A DNA stretch of 64,000 nucleotides, taken from NCBI GenBank assembly GCA_964251965.1, contig CAXULQ010000012.1, positions 1 through 64,000 of the forward strand, written 5' to 3'. Position 1 is the stretch's first letter. Every line of letters starts with the position of its first letter. Positions 16,672 through 24,275 of this stretch are shown here, piece after piece. Position numbers and translations under genes: made by a program. Below the pieces are notes generated by a model. That model was given only the letters and a program-made list of their open reading frames with translations. It had not been told where the DNA came from and did no database searches. Origin of the DNA: Mucilaginibacter_A sp964251965 (GTDB taxonomy: Bacteria > Bacteroidota > Bacteroidia > Sphingobacteriales > Sphingobacteriaceae).

Positions 16672-17916
16672 ATGATTAATAAAAGTAAGTTTATCCTGGT
16701 TTGCTTGGTTTTTTTAATCTTTTCCGTAAAACTATCTGCACAACCGCATCAAGTTGAAACACAAGCTTCCTTTATCGATACGCTTCAAAAACAGCAGGAT
16801 AGCCTGAATAAACAAAAAGATATTATTGATATCCTTCATCAAATATTTCATAACAAAAACAACCCAAAGCCAATAGCAGCTAACAAACGTTTTAATTATT
16901 CTATCGTTCCGTCAGTTGGTTATACCTTGTCAACAGGTTTTGCGGCAAGTTTAACAGGCAATGTTGCTTTTTATGCTGAACCTAAAAAACACGAAAACCT
17001 GTCTTCCATCAATTCAAATTTATCTTACAACCAGCATAATCAAATTACGTTCCGTGTGAATTCAAACATTTGGACAAAAGATGATGACTATAACCTGGTT
17101 GGTGACTGGCGTTTGTATAAGTTCCCGGAAAATACTTACGGCTTAGGCAGTTTATCTACCTTAAACGAATTAACGCCGATCAAATACGATTTCCTTCGTT
17201 TTTATGAAACGATTATGAAAAAGCTGGAAAAGAATTTTTATGGCGGTTTGGGTTATGATCTGGATTATCATTACAATATCACAGCTAATGGTACACCTAA
17301 TCAGAGTTTAAACGATTATCGGCTTTACGGCAAAACTACAAATTCAATATCGTCTGGTATTACTTTTAATTTGCTTTACGATAACCGCACCAATTCCATC
17401 AACCCGCGCACCGGCACTTACGCCAATATTATTTATCGGCCAAACTTAAAATTGTTGGGAAGCGATAACAATTGGCAATCCTTAACTTTCGATTTTCGGA
17501 AATACATTCCGTTAACACCTGGCGGCAAAAGTATTTTGGCGTTTTGGACTTTAGAAACCTTTACTTTAAATGGCCATCCGCCTTATTTTGATTTGCCCAG
17601 CACAGCCTGGGACACGAACGGAAACACGGGCAGAGGTTATGCGCAAGGAAGGTTCCGCGGCACGGATATGTTATATGCAGAAGCTGAATATCGCTTTGAT
17701 ATAAGCAATAACGGTTTATTTGGCGGTGTTTTGTTTGTGAACGGAGAAAGCTTTACCGATTATCCGGTTGCTACTTTTCAGCGGGTTTTGCCAGGCTACG
17801 GTCCGGGTTTGCGTGTTAAGTTTAACAAACGTTCCAACACCAATATTTGTATAGATTATGGCATTGGCACAGGCAATTCGCATGGCGTGTTTGTAAATTT
17901 GGCCGAGGTTTTTTAG
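16672..17916 (+). CDS. BamA/TamA-family outer-membrane beta-barrel protein
   Basis: A 414-aa protein with a signal peptide at about residues 1-24 (ending KLSAQ) and a short coiled region at about 33-58. The barrel has surface-antigen-type features: LLYDNRTNSINPRTGTYANI, the family's conserved first-repeat strand, and a C-terminal RFRGTDMLYAEAEYRFDI. There are no POTRA domains, so it is shorter than BamA or TamA. Comparable stand-alone barrels are common in Bacteroidota and may insert or export lipids or proteins, but the role is unknown. Confidence 0.83.
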   Translation: MINKSKFILVCLVFLIFSVKLSAQPHQVETQASFIDTLQKQQDSLNKQKDIIDILHQIFHNKNNPKPIAANKRFNYSIVPSVGYTLSTGFAASLTGNVAFYAEPKKHENLSSINSNLSYNQHNQITFRVNSNIWTKDDDYNLVGDWRLYKFPENTYGLGSLSTLNELTPIKYDFLRFYETIMKKLEKNFYGGLGYDLDYHYNITANGTPNQSLNDYRLYGKTTNSISSGITFNLLYDNRTNSINPRTGTYANIIYRPNLKLLGSDNNWQSLTFDFRKYIPLTPGGKSILAFWTLETFTLNGHPPYFDLPSTAWDTNGNTGRGYAQGRFRGTDMLYAEAEYRFDISNNGLFGGVLFVNGESFTDYPVATFQRVLPGYGPGLRVKFNKRSNTNICIDYGIGTGNSHGVFVNLAEVF

Positions 17917-17928
17917 TCAAATTAACTA

Positions 17929-17950
17929 ATGCTTCTTTTAGCACATAAAA
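17929..17950 (-). repeat. Dispersed motif, subtype A with right half
   Basis: ATGCTTCTTTTAGCACATAAAA, 13 bases after the BamA-like stop and directly 5' of a -7-like box for lysA. Confidence 0.85.
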
Positions 17951-17953
17951 TTT

Positions 17954-17961
17954 TATTTTTG
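17954..17961 (+). promoter_or_regulatory. Putative -7 box of lysA
   Basis: TATTTTTG fits TAnnTTTG and is about 57 bases before the lysA ATG. The dispersed motif fills the place where the spacer and -33 element would be. Confidence 0.4.
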
Positions 17962-18018
17962 CGCAGGCTTCCATCAAAATAATTAATTTTTGAAATTCCT
18001 GCCAGATAAAATTAGTCT

Positions 18019-19224
18019 ATGTTTAACCCTGCCCTTGTAAACCGTTTCCAGCAATTAGAAACACCGTTTTATTATTACAACCTCGAACTGTTAAAAGCCA
18101 CCTTAAAGGCTTGTGCCAATGCTTCTTTTAAGCACCAATTTGTTGTGCATTATGCCATGAAAGCCAACTTTAACCCGCGCGTTTTAGATACCATACAAAG
18201 TTTTGGTTTTGGTGCCGATTGCGTGAGCGGAAACGAAGTGCTGGCTGCCATAAAACACGGTTTTAAAAAAGAAAAAGTAGTTTTTGCCGGCGTAGGAAAA
18301 TCGGATAAGGAAATAAATTCGGCTTTAGATCAGGATATTTTTTGCTTCAATGTAGAATCTGTTCAGGAGTTGGAAGTGATCAATAACCTTGCTTCGGCCA
18401 AAAATAAAACTACCAATGTTGCTATCCGCATCAACCCAAATGTAGATGCACATACGCATCATCATATTACAACCGGACTGGAAGAAAACAAGTTTGGTAT
18501 CAATACCTGGGAATTGCCTGCCGTTGCAGAAAAATTACGGGAATGCAAAAACTTAAAATTCCTGGGCATTCATTTTCATGTAGGTTCGCAAATCAACGAC
18601 CTCAGCGTTTTCCAAAACCTTTGTTTAAAAGTGAACGAAATGCAGTTGTGGTTTCAGGAAGAAGGTTTTGAAGTGAAAGTTTTAAATGTTGGCGGCGGTT
18701 TGGGCGTAGATTATTTTTTACCTGATAAAAACAGCATCTGCGATTTTGAAAGTTACTTTCAGGTTTTTAAAGACCACTTAAATATTTCTAACAACCAGGA
18801 AGTACATTTTGAACTTGGCCGCGCTTTGGTTGCCCAATGTGCTGCATTAATTTCCCGCGTTTTGTACGTAAAGAACGGTATCAAAAAAAACTTTTTAATC
18901 TTAGATGCCGGGATGACGGAACTGATCAGGCCAATGCTTTATCAGGCTTATCATCAGATTGAAAATTTGAGTAAGTTGGAAAGTCAGGAAGTCCGAAAGT
19001 CCGAAAGGCAAGAACCATCAACCATTATCCATCAACCATTAACTTCTTACGATGTTGTTGGCCCGATCTGCGAAAGCACGGATTGTTTTCGTACTAATGT
19101 GGAACTGCCAGAATCAGAAAGAGGGGATTTGATTGCCATCAGAACGGCCGGTGCTTATGGAGAAGTGATGGCTTCGGGTTATAATTTACGGGATTTGGTG
19201 CAATCGGTTTATTCGGAAGGGTGA
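18019..19224 (+). CDS. lysA: Diaminopimelate decarboxylase
   Basis: PLP enzyme that makes lysine from meso-diaminopimelate. The PLP lysine is in VVHYAMKANFNPRVLD, GFGADCVSGNEVLAA follows, the phosphate loop is LNVGGGLGVDYF, and the substrate Cys region is DVVGPICESTDCF. At 401 aa it is slightly long because about 25 residues (SKLESQEVRKSERQEPST and onward) are inserted before YDVVGP. The inserted DNA looks like phrase-like intergenic repeat read in frame. A full copy of the dispersed motif lies at the codons for DYFLPDKNSI without changing the length. Whether the enzyme tolerates the insertion is inference, but the frame stays open. Confidence 0.93.
   Translation: MFNPALVNRFQQLETPFYYYNLELLKATLKACANASFKHQFVVHYAMKANFNPRVLDTIQSFGFGADCVSGNEVLAAIKHGFKKEKVVFAGVGKSDKEINSALDQDIFCFNVESVQELEVINNLASAKNKTTNVAIRINPNVDAHTHHHITTGLEENKFGINTWELPAVAEKLRECKNLKFLGIHFHVGSQINDLSVFQNLCLKVNEMQLWFQEEGFEVKVLNVGGGLGVDYFLPDKNSICDFESYFQVFKDHLNISNNQEVHFELGRALVAQCAALISRVLYVKNGIKKNFLILDAGMTELIRPMLYQAYHQIENLSKLESQEVRKSERQEPSTIIHQPLTSYDVVGPICESTDCFRTNVELPESERGDLIAIRTAGAYGEVMASGYNLRDLVQSVYSEG
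18714..18736 (+). repeat. Dispersed motif subtype B inside lysA
   Basis: TTTTTTACCTG then ATAAAAACAGCAT, both half-sites present, encoding FLPDKNSI in frame. The surrounding protein aligns with family expectation without an indel, which argues for substitution rather than insertion. Confidence 0.75.
18970..19047. repeat. In-frame repeat insertion in lysA
   Basis: Repeated words AAGTCCGAAAGTCCGAAAG, then ACCATCAACCATTATCC and ATCAACCATTAAC, interrupt lysA between conserved blocks. The same style of phrase is otherwise seen only between genes here, so this looks like an intergenic repeat captured in frame. Confidence 0.65.
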
Positions 19225-19229
19225 TGCTC

Positions 19230-19277
19230 TTTGTCTGAATTTGGATTTGTGGGATTAAACGATTATTGGATTGTGTA
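19230..19277 (+). repeat. Left flanking repeat of GxxExxY gene
   Basis: Contains TTTGTCTGAATTTGGATTT and GATTATTGGATTGTG. Both segments recur as reverse complement at 19725-19774 on the other side of the GxxExxY gene, and TCTGAATTTGGATT recurs directly at 19662. Confidence 0.7.
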
Positions 19278-19682
19278 ATGGACAAGGAAAAAATAGAAGA
19301 TGGCCTAACTTATAAAATTATTGGTTGTGCTATGAAAGTTCATGCTACTTTAGGTAATGGCTTTCAGGAAGTAATATATCAACGTGCATTAGCCATAGAA
19401 ATGCGAAAAGCATATCTCGAATTTAAAAGGGAACTTGAAATTCAAATTTTTTATGACGGTGAAGAAATTGGAACAAGGCGTGTAGATTTTTTGGTGGAAA
19501 ATGAAGTACTAGTTGAACTAAAAGCGTTGATAGCAATGGAAGATGTGCATTTAGCACAGGGCTTAAATTATTTAGTGGCTTATAATTTAGATAAAGGGTT
19601 ACTTATAAATTTTGGTGCCAAAAGTTTAGAAGTGAAACGACTTAGGCATCCAAAAAAACCGTCTGAATTTGGATTCAAGTGA
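19278..19682 (+). CDS. GxxExxY protein
   Basis: A small protein of the GxxExxY family (TIGR04256 type). The signature is LGNGFQEVIYQRAL, where G-F-Q-E-V-I-Y gives GxxExxY, and RRVDFLVENEVLVELKA reads like a nuclease-fold core (D-x-E-x-K-like). The biochemical function is not established. I chose the second ATG (MDKEKIEDGL), which is the usual family start. The last residues PSEFGFK come from the flanking repeat sequence. The gene is bounded by inverted copies of a dispersed phrase repeat, which suggests a mobile cassette between lysA and folB. Confidence 0.85.
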   Translation: MDKEKIEDGLTYKIIGCAMKVHATLGNGFQEVIYQRALAIEMRKAYLEFKRELEIQIFYDGEEIGTRRVDFLVENEVLVELKALIAMEDVHLAQGLNYLVAYNLDKGLLINFGAKSLEVKRLRHPKKPSEFGFK

Positions 19683-19774
19683 TTAAATTCAAGAAATTTA
19701 AAAAAACTGAAACACTTCAAATCAAATCCCACAATCCAGTAATCTAAAAAATCCAAGTTCAGACAAATCCAAAT
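19662..19774 (-). repeat. Right flanking repeats of GxxExxY gene
   Basis: Begins with TCTGAATTTGGATT, a direct copy of the left flank that overlaps the gene's 3' end, and continues with CAATCCAGTAATC and AAGTTCAGACAAATCC at 19725-19774, the inverted counterpart of the left flank. Related words occur at 39165-39305. Confidence 0.65.
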
Positions 19775-19776
19775 CA

Positions 19777-20133
19777 ATGATTAAAGTTGCCCTCCACGAA
19801 GTCAAATTTTTTACTTATCACGGCTTTTATCCGCAAGAACAAATTTTGGGAAACCACTTTTTAGTAGATGCAGAAGTAGAATTTAAAAAGGAAAATGTGG
19901 CAGATAATATTTCTAATACGGTGAATTATGAGAAATTGCATTCCATATTAACAGAAGCAATGCAAGAGCCGCGTAAGTTGCTGGAAACTTTGGTTGAGGA
20001 AATGATTGACAAGATCAAATCAGACTTTCCTTTTTTAGAAACTATAAAAGTGGGCATCAAAAAATTAAACCCGCATTTGCCCGGCGAAGTAAAATATTCG
20101 CTTGTAGAAATTACCTGGATAAAAGAAGTATGA
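19777..20133 (+). CDS. folB: Dihydroneopterin aldolase
   Basis: A 118-aa enzyme of folate synthesis that cleaves dihydroneopterin to 6-hydroxymethyl-dihydropterin and glycolaldehyde. The family pattern is clear: VALHEVKFFTYHGFYPQEQILGN at the N-terminus, VNYEKLHSIL, a LLETLVEEMIDKI helix with the catalytic-region residues, and KLNPHLPGEVKYSLVEI near the end. Its stop overlaps the next start as ATGA. The final codons WIKEV coincide with a copy of the dispersed motif. Confidence 0.95.
   Translation: MIKVALHEVKFFTYHGFYPQEQILGNHFLVDAEVEFKKENVADNISNTVNYEKLHSILTEAMQEPRKLLETLVEEMIDKIKSDFPFLETIKVGIKKLNPHLPGEVKYSLVEITWIKEV
20119..20131 (+). repeat. Dispersed motif at folB stop / oxidase start
   Basis: ATAAAAGAAGTAT runs through the last folB codons, and its final AT forms the first two bases of the next gene's ATG. 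It sits in the ATGA overlap, so it cannot be a simple spacer insertion. Confidence 0.75.
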
Positions 20134-21533
20134 ATTTTAATACGATAAACGAAGTATTGCTTCGGCAAATCAAAACGGTTGTTGGCGAAAACGCTGTTTT
20201 TACCGATCAAAATGATTTGGAAAACTACAGTCATGATGAAACCGAAGACTTGCGTTTTTATCCGCAAGTTGTGGTAAAGCCGCAAACACCAGAGCAAATT
20301 GCTGAATTGATGAAGTTGGCTAATCAACATCAAATTCCGGTTACGCCGCGTGGCGCAGGTACTGGTTTAAGCGGTGGAGCTTTGCCTGTAAAAGGCGGTT
20401 TGCTTATCGCGATGGAAAAGTTTAACCACATCCTGGAAATTGATGAAAACAACTTGCAGGCAACGGTAGAACCGGGCGTGATTACCGAAGTTTTTATGGA
20501 TGCCGCAGCAGAAAAAGGATTGCTTTATCCGGTTGACCCGGCCAGCAAAGGTTCTTGTTTTATCGGTGGAAATGTTTCGCATGGTTCGGGCGGACCGCGG
20601 GTTGTGAAGTATGGAACGATCCGCGAGTATATTTTAAACCTGGAAATGGTTTTGCCGACCGGAGAAATTATTTGGACGGGCGCCAATACTTTGAAATATG
20701 CTTCCGGTTATAATTTGACACAATTAATGATCGGATCGGAGGGAACGTTGGGCATTATCACCAAAATCGTGGTGAAATTAGTGCCGAAACCGACTCAGGA
20801 TTTACTGTTGCTGGCTTCTTTTCAAACCGATGAAGATGCTTGTTCGGCTGTTTCCGCTATTTTTCGTGCCGGTGTAATCCCTTCGGCTTTAGAATTTATG
20901 GAACGAAAAGGAGTAGAGTGGGTGATGGAACATGATGCGATCAGCTTTGATTTAAAACCTGAGGTTTCTTCTTTTTTGCTGATCGAAGTGGATGGCAACA
21001 ACATGGACGTTTTGTTTTCGGACTGCGAAAAAATAAACGAAGTGCTGGAGCAGCATAATTGTTTAGATGTGTTGTTTGCAGATTCATCGGCACAAAAAGA
21101 AGAATTATGGCGGTTGCGCAGAACGATGGCGGTTTCGGTAAAATCAAACTCTGTTTATAAAGAAGAAGATACGGTGGTGCCGCGCGCTGCATTGCCGCAA
21201 TTGATGAAAGGCATTAAAGCTATCGGTGCTAAATATGGTTTTGAATCGGTTTGTTATGGCCATGCCGGCGATGGGAACTTGCATGTAAACATTATCAAAG
21301 CAAATATGAGCGATGACGATTGGAACCATCAGCTTAAGGATGGAATCAGCGAAATATTTGAGTTAACAGTTTCTTTAGGTGGAACTTTGTCTGGCGAGCA
21401 TGGGATTGGTTTAGTGCAAAAGGATTACATGCCGCTTAAATTTTCTGAAGTGCACTTGAATTTGATGCGATCGATTAAAAAGGTTTTTGATCCGAACGGA
21501 ATCCTCAACCCGGGAAAAATTTTTAGTGCATAA
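20130..21533 (+). CDS. GlcD-type FAD-binding 2-hydroxyacid oxidoreductase
   Basis: A 467-aa flavoprotein of the D-lactate/glycolate oxidase family (GlcD). The FAD-binding PCMH domain is at about residues 35-215, with PRGAGTGLSGGALP and HGSGGPRVVKYGTIREY. The FAD-linked C-terminal domain has CYGHAGDGNLHVNI and SGEHGIGLVQKDY (metal and substrate site). It oxidises a 2-hydroxyacid to a 2-ketoacid, but the exact substrate (lactate or glycolate) is unknown. It overlaps folB by four bases and is therefore translationally coupled, with no obvious pathway link. Confidence 0.92.
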   Translation: MNFNTINEVLLRQIKTVVGENAVFTDQNDLENYSHDETEDLRFYPQVVVKPQTPEQIAELMKLANQHQIPVTPRGAGTGLSGGALPVKGGLLIAMEKFNHILEIDENNLQATVEPGVITEVFMDAAAEKGLLYPVDPASKGSCFIGGNVSHGSGGPRVVKYGTIREYILNLEMVLPTGEIIWTGANTLKYASGYNLTQLMIGSEGTLGIITKIVVKLVPKPTQDLLLLASFQTDEDACSAVSAIFRAGVIPSALEFMERKGVEWVMEHDAISFDLKPEVSSFLLIEVDGNNMDVLFSDCEKINEVLEQHNCLDVLFADSSAQKEELWRLRRTMAVSVKSNSVYKEEDTVVPRAALPQLMKGIKAIGAKYGFESVCYGHAGDGNLHVNIIKANMSDDDWNHQLKDGISEIFELTVSLGGTLSGEHGIGLVQKDYMPLKFSEVHLNLMRSIKKVFDPNGILNPGKIFSA

Positions 21534-21542
21534 AAACAGTAC
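21520..21542 (+). repeat. Dispersed motif subtype B at a stop codon
   Basis: TTTTTAGTGC then ATAAAAACAGTAC. The TAA stop of the FAD oxidase is part of the motif. It forms an inverted pair with the copy at 21599-21620. Confidence 0.85.
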
Positions 21543-21598
21543 TACGTTTTTTTATCTTCAACTGAATTCTGCTTCAAAAAAGGTTCTCAGAAACTTCG

Positions 21599-21620
21599 TG
21601 CTGTTTTTATCGGCATAAAT
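21599..21620 (-). repeat. Dispersed motif, subtype B with right half
   Basis: GTGCTGTTTTTATCGGCATAAA, facing the copy at 21520 about 57 bases away, so the two could form a long stem between the oxidase and the efflux operon. Confidence 0.85.
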
Positions 21621-21760
21621 CCTTTTTGTAAAAATTAAATTACAATTTACCTAAACAGGTTGATAATCAGTACAAGAAGTGATTATGTTAATCAAATGAT
21701 TAACTTTTATAAAACATATGAGTTATTTTGTGATTTAATAAGCATCATCAATAAAATTTT

Positions 21761-23110
21761 ATGCGTTTTCTTATTGTTTTAAGTTGTTATATCCTGTTTT
21801 CTATATCTTATTGTCCGGCACTTTTAAAAGCACAAACCCGCGCAGATTCGCTTCCTCCGGTAGTTTCTTTGCAAGAATGTATCCGTTATGCTTTAAAAAA
21901 TCAGCCTTTAATTAAGCAAGCGGCAATTGATGAAGAAATTAATGAACGGAACATTGGCATTGCTTTATCGGCCTGGCTTCCGCAAATTAACGCTTCCGGT
22001 TCTTATCAGCATTATTTTCAGCTTCCATCTTCCACCATTATCAACGGTGCAGGCAATTCGGTAATTACACCGCTTGGTGTTAACAATACTTCCGTTTTGG
22101 GCTTAGGTGCAAGTCAAACCATCTACAACAACGATGTTTTACTTGCTTCGCGGGCGGCCAGGTTTTCCAGGGAATATTACAAGCAAAACACGGTAAGCAG
22201 TCAGATTAATGTGGTTTCTGATGTAAGCAAAGCTTTTTACAGCCTGTTGCTTTCACAAAAACAACTGGATATTATTGATGAAAACATTGTTAGGCTGAGA
22301 AGAGCTTTGAAAGATGCATACCAGCAATATCAGGCGGGCGTTGTAGATAAAATAGATTATAAACAGGCAACTATCGCTTTAAACAATGAATTGGCTACGC
22401 GAAAACAAACACTGGAAACGATAAAATCTAACGTAGCTACTTTAAAAGAGTTAATGGGTAATGCAGATAACCGCAGTATCAATCCGGTTTATGATAGTGT
22501 TGCCTTGTCACGGGAAATTGCAGTTGATACCAACGTAACAGCAAATCCGAATAATCGTATTGAATACCAATTATTGGAAACTACAAAATCGCTACAAACT
22601 TTAAACATTGGTTATTACCGTTATGGGTTTTTGCCCTCTGTTTCGGCTTTTGGCAATTATAACTTGTCGTATTTAAACAACCAGTTTTCTAATTTGTACA
22701 GTCGCTCTTACCCTAATTCTTATGCAGGATTGAGCGTATCTATTCCAATTTTTCAGGGAACCAAACGTCTGCAAAATTTAAGCAGGGCAAAATTGGAAGT
22801 CAGCCGTGCAGACTTAGATTTGGTCAATACCAGGAATGTAATCAACACACAAGTTACACAGGCTTTGGCCAGTTATAAAAGCAACTATACCGAACTGGTT
22901 ACGCAGCAACAGAATATTACCCTGGCAAAAGAAGTATATAACGTAGTTTTCCTGCAATACCGGGAAGGCATCAAAACTTATCTAGATGTGATTGTTGCAC
23001 AATCGGATCTGCGCACTTCAGAAATAAATTATAACAACGCTTTGTTTACCGTGCTTTCCAGTAAAATAGATTTACAAAAAGCATTAGGCAATCTACAAGT
23101 TAATCCATAA
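21761..23110 (+). CDS. TolC-family outer-membrane efflux channel
   Basis: A 449-aa outer-membrane factor. The signal peptide covers about residues 1-25 (ends LLKAQ). The two TolC repeats are seen at about 38-230 and 250-445, each beginning with a conserved amphipathic helix (SLQECIRYALKNQPLIKQA; the second near LLETTKSLQTLNIGYYRYGFLP). It is the first gene of a three-gene RND operon and provides the outer-membrane exit duct. Six bases separate it from the adaptor gene. Confidence 0.93.
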   Translation: MRFLIVLSCYILFSISYCPALLKAQTRADSLPPVVSLQECIRYALKNQPLIKQAAIDEEINERNIGIALSAWLPQINASGSYQHYFQLPSSTIINGAGNSVITPLGVNNTSVLGLGASQTIYNNDVLLASRAARFSREYYKQNTVSSQINVVSDVSKAFYSLLLSQKQLDIIDENIVRLRRALKDAYQQYQAGVVDKIDYKQATIALNNELATRKQTLETIKSNVATLKELMGNADNRSINPVYDSVALSREIAVDTNVTANPNNRIEYQLLETTKSLQTLNIGYYRYGFLPSVSAFGNYNLSYLNNQFSNLYSRSYPNSYAGLSVSIPIFQGTKRLQNLSRAKLEVSRADLDLVNTRNVINTQVTQALASYKSNYTELVTQQQNITLAKEVYNVVFLQYREGIKTYLDVIVAQSDLRTSEINYNNALFTVLSSKIDLQKALGNLQVNP

Positions 23111-23116
23111 GCTAAT

Positions 23117-24253
23117 ATGAAAATTAAATATATAGTACTGGCCTTTGCTGTGGCAACAGGTTTTGCATCTTGTTCTAAATCAAATAAAAAAGATACTACA
23201 CAACCGCCAACACCGGTAAGTGTAGTAGCTGCTGAAAAAACAGACGCAGTTTATTACGACCAGTTTCCCGGAACGGTTGTGGCTTTAAACCGTGTGGACC
23301 TGCGCGCACAAGTAAGCGGTTTTATAACCGGTATTTTTTTTAAGGAAGGTGAAGTTGTAACAAAAGGAAAGGTTTTATACGAGATTGACCGCCGGACTTT
23401 CGAAGCAGCTTTATTGCAAGCGCAAGCAAACTTGCTGAGTGCCAAAGCCAGCTTAAACCGGGCACAAAAAGATGCAGACCGATACACGCAATTAGCACAG
23501 CAAGATGCTGTGGCAAGGCAAATATTAGACAATGCCATTGCCACTTTAGAAACCAGCAAAAGCCAGGTGGCAGCCTCTGCGGCGGCGGTATCTGCAGCAA
23601 AAACTAATTTAAGTTATGCTGTTATCCGTGCCCCTTTTACCGGCAGAATTGGTATTTCGCAAGTAAAATTAGGTGCACAAATTGGTGCAGGTTCTACTTT
23701 GCTCAATACCATTTCCAGCGAAAACCCAATTGCGGTAGATTTTGTGGTAGATGAAAGTAAAATCCCACGATTTAATAAATTACAGGATAAAGTAATTAAG
23801 TCAGACTCGACGTTTATGGTAGAACTATCCGCAGGAGAAGTTTATAAGCATCCGGGAAAAATTGTGGTGATTGACCGCGGGGTGGATAACCAGACCGGAA
23901 CAATAAAAGTGCGCATTCGTTTTCCAAACCCTAAAAAGGAACTGGTGGACGGAATGAGCTGTGTATTAAAAGTTTTAAACCAGGAATCTGGCAACCAGGT
24001 TGTGGTTCCGAACAAAGCACTGGTTGAACAAATGGGCGAATACTTCGTTTTTGTAGCCCAAGGCGATACAGTTGCAAAGCAGCAAAAAATAAAAACCGGC
24101 CCCAAAGTAAGTGATAAAATTGTAGTGCTAAACGGAGTTAAAGAAGGCGACAAAATTATCACCGAAGGCATAAACCGTTTGCGCGACGGCGGTAAAATTA
24201 CTTTAGGCCAGCCTAAGCCACCAGCGGCAGATGGCAAACAGTCAGCAAAATAA
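23117..24253 (+). CDS. RND efflux periplasmic adaptor lipoprotein (HlyD/MFP)
   Basis: A 378-aa membrane fusion protein. The lipobox is ATGFASCS with the lipidated Cys at about residue 19. The biotinyl-lipoyl-like domain has VDLRAQVSGFITGIFFKEGEVVTKG, a coiled-coil hairpin spans about 95-165 (LQAQANLLSAKASLNRAQK), and the beta-barrel/MP domains follow (APFTGRIGISQVKLGAQIG). It connects the TolC-like channel and the RND pump encoded on either side. Tight spacing (6 and 22 bases) supports one transcript. Confidence 0.94.
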   Translation: MKIKYIVLAFAVATGFASCSKSNKKDTTQPPTPVSVVAAEKTDAVYYDQFPGTVVALNRVDLRAQVSGFITGIFFKEGEVVTKGKVLYEIDRRTFEAALLQAQANLLSAKASLNRAQKDADRYTQLAQQDAVARQILDNAIATLETSKSQVAASAAAVSAAKTNLSYAVIRAPFTGRIGISQVKLGAQIGAGSTLLNTISSENPIAVDFVVDESKIPRFNKLQDKVIKSDSTFMVELSAGEVYKHPGKIVVIDRGVDNQTGTIKVRIRFPNPKKELVDGMSCVLKVLNQESGNQVVVPNKALVEQMGEYFVFVAQGDTVAKQQKIKTGPKVSDKIVVLNGVKEGDKIITEGINRLRDGGKITLGQPKPPAADGKQSAK

Positions 24254-24275
24254 ATTCTAAAAATATACAGCAATT

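Noticed and set aside
18119..18131. ATGCTTCTTTTAA in lysA as a motif copy
   Set aside because: Lacks the TAAAA half-site and fits ordinary codons for ASFK, so chance is likely. Other short intragenic hits such as 14394 (KEV), 26259 (KEA), 26817 (KEV), 40131 (KEA), 55136 and 59886 were also treated as probably codon-driven.
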